From the NCBI GenBank assembly GCA_002917075.1, contig NTMA01000008.1:1026838-1090837 (forward strand): 64,000 nt of DNA. The letters are read 5' to 3'. Below, in pieces: positions 33,349 to 43,984 of this stretch. Position numbers and translations under genes: made by a program. The stretch is from Hawksworthiomyces lignivorus. Taxonomy: Eukaryota > Ascomycota > Sordariomycetes > Ophiostomatales > Ophiostomataceae. Numbering within the stretch: position 1 is the first letter of the stretch; each line of letters begins with the position of its first letter. Below the pieces are notes generated by a model. That model worked only from the letters and a program-made list of their open reading frames with translations, had not been told where the DNA came from and ran no database searches.

Positions 33349-34229
33349 ATGAGCCCCGAAGCCCCACATCGAGTTATTCAAGTTCACGCCGCTGAAACAA
33401 GACAAGGACTGCACTCGACTTGTCCTCATTGAGCCAGCATCCGGGGACGATGACCCCATTTCCTGCACTCTTGCCGAGGTTGCTTTTGGCGACTGGCCGA
33501 AGTACCAGGCGCTTTCGTATATGTGGGGCGACGAATCCGACAGAGCGAAGATCTCATTGAATGGCGCCGAATTCTACGTCACGCGAAACCTCTTTGATGC
33601 TAATCTTTAGGCTACCCGCTTATGTCTACGGATTCATAGATTATCTTGGCCCAACCGCTACCGACGTTGTTTCTAGCTTACAACAAGCTGATAACTGGGC
33701 CGCAGAGCTCCAGACTAACTTTAAAAAAGAGCTTAGCAAAGCCCACTTAGAGAGTGATAATCTGATGCGCAAAATATTAGAGACGGACGAGTCCACGCTG
33801 TTAGAATTATGCTACAACCATGAGTGTAATGTTAAGTGGTTCCCCACTAAAGGTCACGGAACCATATTCTATGGTATAAAATCCAAATTATCGCGTGTAA
33901 GACACGCGCAAGCAAGGCAAACATTTCGCGGTAGTAGCGCCAAATTAGAACTGACACAGAAACCAAGAAATAACGATGATCGATACCTTGTCCAAGTGGG
34001 CCATATGAGCGGTCATTCAGTACTCTACAAAACTAGAATTGCATCAAGTCATGCGGAAGTGGGAGATCTGGTATGCTGGATTCCTCATGTTAAAGAGACT
34101 GTGCTTGTTCGGGTCTGCTTCGATGTTGATGATGATCGTGAAATGGTCTATCTTAAAGTATGTGGCACAGCGATACTGACTCTTGATTTCGATATTGGGC
34201 CTAGTGCAGAGGCTGAGAAGGAGAGGTGA
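33349..34229 (+). pseudogene. HET-domain protein remnant lacking its middle
   Basis: From 33365 the frame reads HIELFKFTPLKQD, TRLVLIEPAS, YQALSYMWGDES and FYVTRNLFDA, the opening of a HET (heterokaryon incompatibility, PF06985) domain, then stops at 33608-33610. The only nearby ATG (33349) is in another frame, so the start is also damaged. From about 33650 to 34229 another frame reads into what resembles the C-terminal end of such proteins: GDLVCWIPHVKETVLVRV and MVYLKVCGTAILTLDFD. The core of the HET domain and the long middle of the usual 600-800 residue protein are absent. HET proteins trigger cell death when incompatible fungal cells fuse; this copy cannot do so. Assigning the second half to the same ancestral gene is an inference. 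Confidence 0.75.
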
Positions 34230-35457
34230 GCGGCTCGTCTCCCGATGTTAAATATCTTGACGGATGCCTCGACACTCTTCATTCTATCCACTTCTTCTGA
34301 AAATGGAGCCTGTTAGCAACTAGGAGCCGTATTCAGATACTAGCCACTGTTTGGTAGCATGGGCATACAGTATGTGATGCTACCCTTTCCTGAGACTTGC
34401 TTTCTGCTGGGCAACTACTGCGGCAAATCTCCCTTGTCTTGTACATACATAAATTACTTGTGAAATTGTTATCTGATAAACGGTTAGGGGCCACACTCTT
34501 GGCGCACTCTACACAGTTCCCTCAGTCCTCGTCATCCACATAGTCCATGCGCTACCTGCGCTCCGATAACTTCTCGTACGCCGTCGACTAGTGTGTTCCA
34601 GTCTAAAATTCCAGAAATTGCAAAATGTTGATGGGTGCAGTTTCTCCATTACGTCTTCAAAAAATCGTAGCTAAACCTATTGCTAGCGGGAAGGGGGTTG
34701 CCGTCGAATACACCTGGCCTGCAAGGATAGGAGTACGAGTATTGGTCTAGCCAGGGTATTCATTTCCAGCTAGGATTTCATGGGCGAAGTCACTTATTGA
34801 ACTGCATCGAAATTGGATGTGAGGCTGACTTCAAATAACGAAACCAATTTAGCTGTAAATAGGCGCTACATCAACATAATAATTGTTAAGACCGACAGCT
34901 GTGGTGACGCATGCTTTAGTAACAATCCAATAATAAAGACGGCTTAGCGCCAGCTGCAATGCCATCTTGAGATTCAGAAAATCATCGAGGCGTACTGGCT
35001 GCCGGCGCTGGGGCTTTTCGAGTAACTTCCTAGACAGCCTTGAGAAAGCTCTGTCGCGACCTTCACGCCCTGGATCGGTTCCCAAACTTTCCATGCCACA
35101 CTAGTAGACGCCACGGAGCTTAAAGTAGCCAATTATTTAAGAGCCAAAGTCGCATCAAGAAGGCGGAATCAATGTGGCAATGGCAGGCGTACTTTTGCCC
35201 ATGTGCTAATATACAAACAATTGCAGCTGATGCATGGGTATTTCAGCCCTTCACGGAAAATGGCTGGAAATGGAAATTCCCCTGAAGTCTGAGCTAGATC
35301 CTAGGCGCCCGCTAGGCTCCTCAACAGAGCCGCACTTGTCTTATATCCTTAGCTCTATTTCCTGTATAATAGTTAAACCGTGAGCTAGGAAGCGTCCATA
35401 TTTTGTAAATTTCTCTACTTCCTTTGGAACTGTAAGGATATTTGCGACACCTGGACC
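34230..35457. other. Intergenic stretch in accessory island
   Basis: AT-rich sequence without a recognisable gene or repeat. If the next gene once had a signal-peptide exon it should lie here, but I could not find one. Confidence 0.4.
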
Positions 35458-37622
35458 ATGGCCTTGTCATTCCACGCTCTACGCAATGTGCCGTGCGCTC
35501 AAACTTCCAGTTGGGCGGCAAACCAATCCGCTTATGTCGATGCATCAACGGATTCCGAGCTTTCATCTTGGTGGGGTTCAGCGAAGCATGTCAACTTTGC
35601 GAATCAATTAGGTTCTTCATTTGGGTCGTCACAAACAGGATTTGCTTGCGGTATCGGGTTGCAAGAGACTTGTGGTCTCCCTGGCTGCGCCGGTAAGTCC
35701 GGTGAATTGTTTCTAAAATATTAGCTGCGACTCTACTGCTCATCACTGCCGATGCAGCACTTCAATTATCTAATGCTGACTCTACCTGTTTGCAGCATAT
35801 CAAGCAAACGGCGACCCTGTGTAGTCTTATGAGGCCCTTGTCAGCGTCGTGAATCTCAACCAATATTTCAATGATGTATTCGTAAGTCTCGAGACGGCCC
35901 ACGAAAATTCCACCACCTTATATTAATAATAAATCTAGACCGAAGTCACAAATGCCCAGGCAGATTTTACAGATCTGGTACCGGGCCTTGTTTCGACCTT
36001 TTTCCCACCCTCCAATCCATCCATTCTGGGGGGCGGTGCATCTTGGGTGTCTGTTGTACTGTCTCTAATTTTCGGCCTCGCAAGATTCATACCTGCAACC
36101 AACATCATCGGCAAGGTTGCAAATTATGGGGCTAGAGGAGTCGGTGCCATCACTCAAGCTGGCTATAGTACTGCGGTTGACGGTATAGAATCGCCAGCGG
36201 AACAGACGCTTTCTAACATTCAAGAGATGCAAGACTACTGCAAAAACATAAGCCAGAGCACACGGAATCTTCTATCGAGTTGGGCAAATACAACTTTCGT
36301 CGGCCTGCCGGACGTTAACGGCAAGACGATCCTGTGAGTTACTTTAAGGCGGATTTAATTCAGCTAGAGAACAGTGCGGTTGACAATATGATAGCGATTA
36401 CCTTGAAGATGGATCCTTTGTCAATTCGAACGCAATCCCTCCCCAAGGAGCGATAGAAGAACTATTCTTGGAACAATTCATTTCCCGGTACATCAATCAA
36501 AAGTGGAGGTAAGTTTTATATAATCAACTACACTGATTGCTCTGGCTAACGGTACGAAAGAAACCAGACAATCTATGTCACATTCACATCCAATCTCGAC
36601 GAATACGATACGACGGGGCCTCAAGATACGAAGTACTATTCTAGTTCGGACAATGGCGTCTATTATCTCTACGAGTAAGCGCTCACACACTCTTTATGTT
36701 CCCTTACTTGAAACTTTGCTAAACATGATAGATTCATTGAGGATAACCCTAAAAGTTTTCACTTGGACACTCCTCTAAATCTGAATAACCTCAGCCATTA
36801 CCAGATCTTCGGGGCGGTACGTGATATGACTCGAATAAGTGGGCTTTGAGTCGATTTTAAGCAGCCAAACTGACGGACTCTAAGAACATTAGCGGATCCG
36901 CTGCTGGGGCATTCAGGGCAGCTCGGTTCAATTTTACCGATAGTGCCGCGTTGTCTCTTCTTCAAACCGCAATTTCTGACAATTCGGCGCTCAGCCCCTA
37001 TGTGATGCGCTCTGCATGGCCAGGTGAGGCACACATGATACTCATCGCCACACAGATCAATTTGCTGATATCCCTTTTATCTTTAGGTACCTGGACATTT
37101 CCCGTTTGCGACACGGGTACATATAACTGGAACTCTCAATACAAATCCTCAAATGCACTGTTACCTTGTTGTTGTGGTGGGTTTCCAGATTACTGAGCTA
37201 TTTACTTGATAGTACTAACTAGGGTGTTTTTAGGGCCGTCATGCGAAGATACTAAAGATTTTGTTGCTGCTGCTAATATCAAGGGCTCGACATCATTTTT
37301 AGTTGGCTGCCAAAACCAGCTTGCAAATACAGAGCTCGATTTCCACTCAATCGACTATGGATATAAACTTAATACGGACAAGTACGCCATGGGACAGAAG
37401 ATGGTAAAGGCTGCTATTGTTCTTATATCAGTTCTTGGTCTCTTTACAGTTTTAGCCCTGATTACGGCTTCCTGTGGGGGAGGGGGACCATGTGTGGTTA
37501 TCGCCATTATAATAGCATTGATCCTCGTAGCCGTCGCCACGCCGTTAATGGTATTTGGAAAGAGAGATATGAATTCAGATTTCCCTGCGGTAGTTCGCTT
37601 GGCATTCGGAAAGACCACCTAA
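35458..37622 (+). pseudogene. Nine-exon Cys-rich membrane protein gene with one in-frame TAG (DUF7872-like, tentative)
   Basis: Exons 35458-35692, 35796-35881, 35939-36333, 36395-36508, 36561-36674, 36732-36816, 36885-37023, 37087-37176 and 37234-37622 join in phase into 548 codons. The only break is TAG at 35822-35824 in exon 2 (NGDPV-stop-SYEALVSVVNLNQYF), where Trp (TGG) would be expected. Features: CGIGLQETCGLPGC early on; a hydrophobic segment WVSVVLSLIFGLARFI; FPVCDTG; a cysteine cluster LLPCCCG-PSCED; and two C-terminal membrane spans (AAIVLISVLGLFTVLALITA and VVIAIIIALILVAVATPLMV). The CGIG-x-C pattern recalls fungal DUF7872-type secreted or membrane proteins, but that link is weak. 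No signal peptide is visible at the ATG. It could be a very young pseudogene, a read-through gene or a sequencing error. Function unknown. Confidence 0.65.
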
Positions 37623-38583
37623 ACAATAAAGTTTTAAAAATAGCATCATACGAGGCCGGAATCAAAGTAGATATATGCGAATTCCTACTACGAAATAGAG
37701 AAGTGTATTTATGAGTTTGAAAGACTACATGAACTTGAAGGAGTTTATAGCGAAGCTCCTACACCCACGAGAGACCTTTGATTACTAAATAATCTTCACA
37801 ATTAACTCGTTACCTCAATTTGACTCATACATTCATTTATACAAATTCTTTCCCACCTTTTTTGATTCAATAAAAGCAAACTGTAATTGTGACCTCTTTA
37901 ACTTCAAGATAGTCTGATAAAAGGCCATGTAACATCAATGTAATTGTTATGTTTCTTCGCGGACCCGACAGTCCATTTATATCGGACCAAATAAAGAGCG
38001 AGCTCCGACGCGGAGATTCGTGGTTTGACATCGGTCCGTGAAATGTTGTGGTCGGTGCGTTCTATCCAGCCGAGTGGCGAATCCTAGGTCCGTCATTCAA
38101 GCACCCATTGCAGGGATATGGGATTCTTCACGATGCGAGTGGATATTAATATTGGCGAAGATCGTAGTTAACAGGGCCGGGTATTACATGTATTATAGAT
38201 GCTGGTTTGTGTTTTATTGATTGATGCCGCTTCGCTCGTATTGCAACGACAACGTATGCAAGATCAACTGCCGGTCGGCTCAAAGTGCGAATACAGATCA
38301 GATGTATCGCTTAAACATCGTCGTCTGACCTACCTCTTGCACCAATTTATTATGGGTCTAAGCATGAGTACTCGAGAGAAAGCCTGTTTGGGCATTGCTA
38401 TGTAGGCCAGAATCTTGATCCATGGAATTTCAGCTTGCCAAACGGCTGTCCGAGTCGGCGTTGGGTGTGAGATGATAAAGCTATTCCCATCGCCACCACC
38501 CTCTCCTCAAGCCGCTTGCTACTTTTCTAGCTAGCAAAGAATTTCCAAAAAAAGCTAATCTGTCTTAAGCATAATTTGAAAAG
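37623..38583. other. Intergenic before the O-methyltransferase
   Basis: About 960 bases of AT-rich sequence. I see no gene or repeat. Confidence 0.45.
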
Positions 38584-40075
38584 ATGTCCGCCCCTTCCGT
38601 GAACACGTCCGTGGCTACCTCTCCTTGTGACATAGAGAGTGTGCCCAAACTCCTTGAGGACATTGCCCTATTGGGCCAAAAGGACTGGGCCGCCAACAAC
38701 CGGGCACGACTTAATCTCGCTGAACATGCACGCTCGCTCGTGCGAGCGTTGGAGACCCCGCGGGAGACTATGATCAAGCATGCTTTAGCTCAGGTACTGG
38801 TCGATCTAACCATAACCTTACTGAGCTAGTGCCACTTGCAGCGCTAATGTCTATGCTCAGCCTATTACGCTCTCAATCATTACGCTTGGCATAGAGACTG
38901 GCCTCTTTTCATACCTGGCCAAACACGACGACGAGCCGAAGAATGCCGCAGACGTGGCTAAGGAATTGGGAATACAACCCCCTCTCTTGTGTAGGTACCT
39001 TCTTCTGGGCAGATCTTTATATTTGCACATAGTGGCTTACAATGGATTCTAGTCCGTCTGATGCGCCACCTTGCAGCCGTGGGCTACCTGGTTGAGACGA
39101 GCCCCGATACCTACCTGTCCACCAACTTCACAAGGGCCCTAACTTTGCCCTGGATGAGTGCTGGCTACTCATTGTCGTATGTGGCAGTCATGGAATCTCA
39201 AACTAGAGTACATGGTATACTAACGGGTGTGGCATTAGGCTGAGAACTTTCATGGCGTCTTGGGTCAACTTCCCATCCTGGGCGCGAGAACACAACTACG
39301 CGTCTCCGGAGAGCACACCAAAAACAGCCTTTCAATATGCCTACAATTCAAATCGCAATTTCTTCGATTTCGTGTACTCTCGCCCAAGCGATGGAACGGA
39401 TTTCAATAATCTTATGAGGGGATATCGACAAGGCCGGCCGGCTTGGATGGATCCTGGGTTTTATCCCGTCCAGGAGCGTCTTATTGCCAGCCTTAAACCA
39501 GGAAATGACTCAGTGCTCTTGGTGGACATTGGCGGAGGCTTGGGGCAGGATATCAGCAGATTTCAGCTGCAGTATCCTGAGGCTCCTGGTCGTCTTGTAC
39601 TGCAAGACCGCCCAGAGGTAACCGCTCAAAGCGCCACACTTCATGAGAAGATTGAAAGAATGCCGTATGATTTTTTCAAGCCGCAGCCAGTCAAAGGTAA
39701 CAGGAAAATGTGCAGCTGCGCTATTAGTCTAATTGAGTCCTAACTGTCTCCTCTGCAGGTGCTCGTGCATACTACATTCATTCCGTCCTCCACAACTGGT
39801 CCGACGACATGTGCGTCCAAATCTTGGAACGTGTGAAGGAAGCCATGGAGCCCGGCTATAGCCGCCTGCTCATCAATGACCAGGTCGTGCCTTCTATGGG
39901 AGCTAACTGGGAAGTGACTGCTCTGGATCTTGAGATGATGGCACTGCTGGGTACACGTGAACGGTCTGAGACAGAGTGGCGTCACCTTCTCGAGAATATG
40001 GCTGGCTTACGAGTAGAGAAGATTTGGACGCTTGAGAACGGTGTCGAAAGTATCGTTGAATGCGTGTTGCCCTAA
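38584..40075 (+). CDS. SAM-dependent O-methyltransferase (COMT-like, secondary-metabolite type)
   Basis: Exons 38584-38793, 38861-38990, 39053-39176, 39239-39696 and 39759-40075 give 412 residues. Joins restore HALAQ-PITLSIITLG, PPLL-FRLMRHLAAVGYL, SAGYSL-SLRTFMASW and QPVK-GARAYYIHSVLHNW. The N-terminal half is the winged-helix dimerisation domain. The SAM-binding loop is LVDIGGGLGQD (248-258), and His319 in HSVLHNWSDD is the expected catalytic base. Such enzymes methylate phenolic hydroxyls of polyketides and similar products in fungal clusters. There is no polyketide or peptide synthase in the window, so the substrate is unknown. It converges with the VOC gene, whose stop lies about 290 bases away. 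Confidence 0.93.
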
Positions 40076-40363
40076 TTGTCGTTATGGTCGGCCACTGTAT
40101 ACGAGTAGTGCGTGCATCTCAGATACTAAGTATGACGAGTATTTTATTTCTATGACTGCAATGGCCAGGTGTCGCCGTATTGGAAACCGGATGACATCCA
40201 GCTTGTTTTATTTGCCTCAGGGTAAATCAGCACGTATATTCATATTCTCCTTGATAGTTGACGCCGATTTATTAGAGAATTAAGTAAAAACTGTGATTGT
40301 TGGAAATGATCACCATAGTCTTTGCTTGTAAATGCAGGAGAAGGCCAACTGACATGAAAGATG

Positions 40364-40792
40364 TCAAGTTGATTCCGAATCATTGTCCGTCTTGCAGACG
40401 GCTTCCAGTCTCCATCCATCCGGGTCAATAACGAAGGCGGCATAGTAATGGGGCCCGTAATGAAGCCTCAGCCCTGGCTCGCCATTACTCTTGCCTCCGA
40501 ATCGAACTGCTGCTTCATGGAAGTCTCGCACGGCCTGGCGCGACGGCGCGTTGAAGGCGATGTGGCACCCTGCACCCGGAGCCGACGCCAAATGATCTTG
40601 TTCGAAGATATTGATGATCTCATGCCCATCGTCTGGCCCATACCCAAGCGTGCGCGGTGGCACAGCTTCGCTGTCATAAACGAGCTTCAAGCCCAGCGGT
40701 GCTAGAACTGCTCCATAGAAGGCCTTGGATGCACCATAATCATGAACACCAATCGAGATATGCCCTAGTGGGTTATAATAAGTTTCCGCCAT
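40364..40792 (-). CDS. VOC-superfamily (glyoxalase/dioxygenase-like) protein
   Basis: Single exon of 142 residues, a normal length for a one-module VOC protein. It starts with LGHISIGVHDYGASKAFY, has GCHIAFNAPSRQAVRDFHEAA in the middle and ends YYAAFVIDPDGWRLEAVCK. Likely metal ligands are His11, His77 and Glu130. Close relatives are annotated as glyoxalase or bleomycin-resistance-like proteins of unknown substrate. Convergent to the O-methyltransferase; a shared pathway is possible but not shown. Confidence 0.9.
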   Translation of the reverse strand: MAETYYNPLGHISIGVHDYGASKAFYGAVLAPLGLKLVYDSEAVPPRTLGYGPDDGHEIINIFEQDHLASAPGAGCHIAFNAPSRQAVRDFHEAAVRFGGKSNGEPGLRLHYGPHYYAAFVIDPDGWRLEAVCKTDNDSEST

Positions 40793-41831
40793 GGCGGAGA
40801 GCTAGCTTATCGAATGGAACTAGAAATTGCTCGCAACTATCTTGCACAGATGTGAATGTGGAACAAATGGCGCGGTGAAAAACTAGTGATTGGCCCGTCC
40901 CCGCAGATAAATTGTAAATTGCAACAAACCTAGAGATGCTAGGCTCTATTGGGTGACAGTCTACCATCCGATTGTCTCGAGTAGGATACATTGTTATGTC
41001 ATTTCTATCTTTCTATTTCTATTTCTTTTATTCTGCGTGATACTTACTTTGTCAAAGCAATATTGGTTCATTAAAGATTGAGGTTTAGTTGACCGGTAAT
41101 CGCGAGATTGTCGCAATTCCAAAATGATGCCAATTTGTGCTCTGTCATCTGACCCACAAGCACTGACGCAATCCTCGATGCATCTCCAAAATGCGCATAC
41201 ATTTCCGCTACATGGTTCAATCATATCTCATCAATCCAATCCAATCTAACTCTAAATCATACAGAGTGTCACCATCTTCTCTTACTATGATATTTCTATC
41301 TAGTTGTTTTCTTATTACTTGCAATCCCGTAGCATTCTACGTTTCGCGTCTTCTTATACAATCAATTCCTGGGCCACACTAAAACAATTCTAACATAAGT
41401 CGTTAAGAATGAAACTGGCTCAAGATTATTTTCTAAAGTGGCTTTACGCAGAATCCGGGGTAGTACATTCTATGTCGATCCGTTGATTTACAGGCTAAGA
41501 CTTGCTCTTTAAAATATTTAATGTAAAGAAGTAAAGTAGTAAAGAAGTAAACAGGTTAATAATGATTCATGTCTTTTAGAGCTACAGTCGCAGAAAATCA
41601 GCTATGCAACTGATGCTATTACACCACTAAACTGGTTGATGGAAGTCCCCGCTCTAGGTAGAAGAGCAAAACGGGAGTCGGCAAGATTACACGGTCTTAC
41701 CCGGAGTGGGTCTAAGAAATACCCTGGCAACGTCTACCGCCTTCCTCATATGAGATCTCATAATCCCCACCATCTGGACTTCACATAGACTTCAATCTCT
41801 GCCCTAAGCACTTGGGCGATACGCATTAATA
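40793..41831. other. Intergenic between VOC gene and ankyrin gene
   Basis: AT-rich DNA. A short GTAAAGAA-type repeat (gtaaagaagtaaagtagtaa) sits near 41523-41550. No gene seen. Confidence 0.45.
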
Positions 41832-42770
41832 ATGACGGGGCTACGCGAGAACTACGCGGAGGAAGAAGAAGAAGAAGAAAAAGACGAAGAAGAGCCTCGA
41901 TGGACTTCACTGCAGCTGGCAGCACAGGCAGGTGACCTATCCTCCGTGGGGGCGCTTATTAGCAGCGGCAGGGAAGATGTCAATGCGCCGGCCTTGGGCT
42001 ATTATGGCCGGACAGCGCTGCAAGCAGCCTGCGCGGGAGGCCACGCGGACGTGGTGAAGGAGCTCCTAGCTGCGGGAGCGGACGTCCACGCAGCCGGCGG
42101 AAACAACAGCGAGCGCACCGCGCTGCAGCTTGCCTGCGGTGCGCAGCCTGGCGAAAGAGGCGCCGACGCCGAGGCGATGGTCGAGATGCTGCTGGCGGCG
42201 GGGGCCTCGATCCATACGCCGGCCAGCCGCTACAACGGCCGCACGTCCTTGCAAGCTGCCGCGGAGAGCGGCCGAGCGACTCTCGTGGCGCGACTGCTGC
42301 GCCAGGGCGCAGACGTCAACGCGCTGCCGTCGACCACGGCCGGCGTCACCGCGCTGCAGGCCGCGTGCGTGAGCGGCCACTTGGACATCGCACGCACGCT
42401 GCTCGAGGCGGGGGCCAGGCCTGATGCCCCTGCCTGCAGGCACAAGGGCTTCACGGCGCTGCAGGGAGCCTGTCTCGCCAAGAGCATCGCCATCGTGGAG
42501 CTGCTCTTGGCGGTAGGGGCGGACCCAGATGCGCCAGGCAGTCGGTATCGCGGGGGCTCGGCACTGCACGCCGCGGCTCACGTAGGACATGGCGCTATTC
42601 TGCAGCGCCTGCTTGACGCCGGTGCCAGCGTCAACATTGTTGCCGGACCTGCCAATCAGACTCCCCTGCAGAGCGCCCTCTTCAATGGCCATGCTGAATG
42701 CGCCGCGATTTTAGAAGGGGCAGGTGGTGTCTGCAATGGATCACGCGCCATGTTCCTGTTTGACCGCTAA
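41832..42770 (+). CDS. Ankyrin-repeat protein, stand-alone
   Basis: Single exon of 312 residues from the ATG at 41832. A Glu-rich N-terminus (EEEEEEEKDEEE) is followed by about seven ankyrin repeats, recognisable by TALQAACAGGHADVVKELLAAGADV-type units separated by ANK loops such as APALGYYGR and TPASRYNGR. The long loop (N-A/T-P-A-x-x-Y-x-G-R-T) is typical of the ankyrin tails of fungal NLR-like and HET proteins. No NACHT, HET or other effector domain precedes it in the window, so it may be a free ankyrin protein or the detached tail of an NLR. GC content is far above its AT-rich flanks. Role: protein binding; partner unknown. Confidence 0.85.
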   Translation: MTGLRENYAEEEEEEEKDEEEPRWTSLQLAAQAGDLSSVGALISSGREDVNAPALGYYGRTALQAACAGGHADVVKELLAAGADVHAAGGNNSERTALQLACGAQPGERGADAEAMVEMLLAAGASIHTPASRYNGRTSLQAAAESGRATLVARLLRQGADVNALPSTTAGVTALQAACVSGHLDIARTLLEAGARPDAPACRHKGFTALQGACLAKSIAIVELLLAVGADPDAPGSRYRGGSALHAAAHVGHGAILQRLLDAGASVNIVAGPANQTPLQSALFNGHAECAAILEGAGGVCNGSRAMFLFDR

Positions 42771-43984
42771 TGTAAGCTGACGAGGGACAGATTGTCCTGG
42801 TATAATTTATGGCACATCCCCCGCAAATACGGGGTGTGAGGCGCATGCAGGAGGACAAGTCAGGGTGGTGATCAACTTATACCATACCATGCAACTGGGC
42901 ATGCACCATTCTAATGTTTCAGAGAAGCTCACTCGGATCCGACGGTGGCGCTAACCTCAACAGCCTTATGGGCTGCACGCGGTTGAAAGAGAAAAAAAAA
43001 TTTCTACTTGCATATCCAAGCAGGGGTCCACAAACTTAGTTGATTTTTGAGGCTGGATGCTAGGGCTTATGATGATAATGGCAACTTGGGCTCTAACTCT
43101 TTGAAGTGTTGAATGGTTGCGTCATTGGTTAACATGGTGCTGAGATTCTGCATGAAGTTTGTAGAGCGCTGCGGGTCTAGGCTTGTTCAGGAAATAGCAC
43201 GAGATCGGTGGACAAGACCGGTTGAGAAATGGGTCCTTAGCGAGTGGCACGGATAGGACCGATGAAAAGGGCGAGCGTTTCTCCTCGAAATAAGATGCCT
43301 GTCAGGGACTATTTAGAACCTCGCTGGCGGTCCATATCGGCCGAAAATATTAGCGAGAAAAGATCCGCACCCGATTGAGACTTTTCATATTCGGCATGGC
43401 GGACGCCGTTCACTTCGCCTCGAACAGCCTAATTTGGACAACAGAAGACCAAGCGAACTTCGCCAGCTTTCTGTTCCTGTTGGACATCTAAGTTGTCAAT
43501 TGAGATGATGTTTATGTGCCACCGCACATGGACGATGGAAAATATTGTGACAGAGTGAGTAAAATAGCTGGGAAACCGTATCTAAGGGGGGAGGTGTGGG
43601 GACGGCGTCCATATTCATGTTCTTAGTTATCCCTTAGCTATCTCTAACCCCCTAGTTCTACTTCTAAGATCGCCAAGAGCCTTGCAATTATCGTAGATGT
43701 ATCGGTGCTACAATGATACCAGAGACTGGTTAAATGTATTTAGGTGAAGAAACTTTTTTTTTTTAATGACAGTGCTTCTTTTAGTAAACAAGAGATTTGG
43801 TGATTTTGTCCTAAACTCTGCCGCTGGTTGGCGCCATACGATCATGCTGAAGTCGGAAACAGACTAGGATATCCTCAAAAGAACAGTTCATGTAGTCAAG
43901 CGAGATGACACATTCCTCGACCACGTAACAGCTAAGTAATGGTGTGATCGCAAAAACGTCGCCACCAGCATAGCCGGACCAGTC
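42771..43984. other. Intergenic between ankyrin gene and MFS transporter
   Basis: No gene or repeat recognised. A T run lies at about 43752-43763. Confidence 0.45.
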
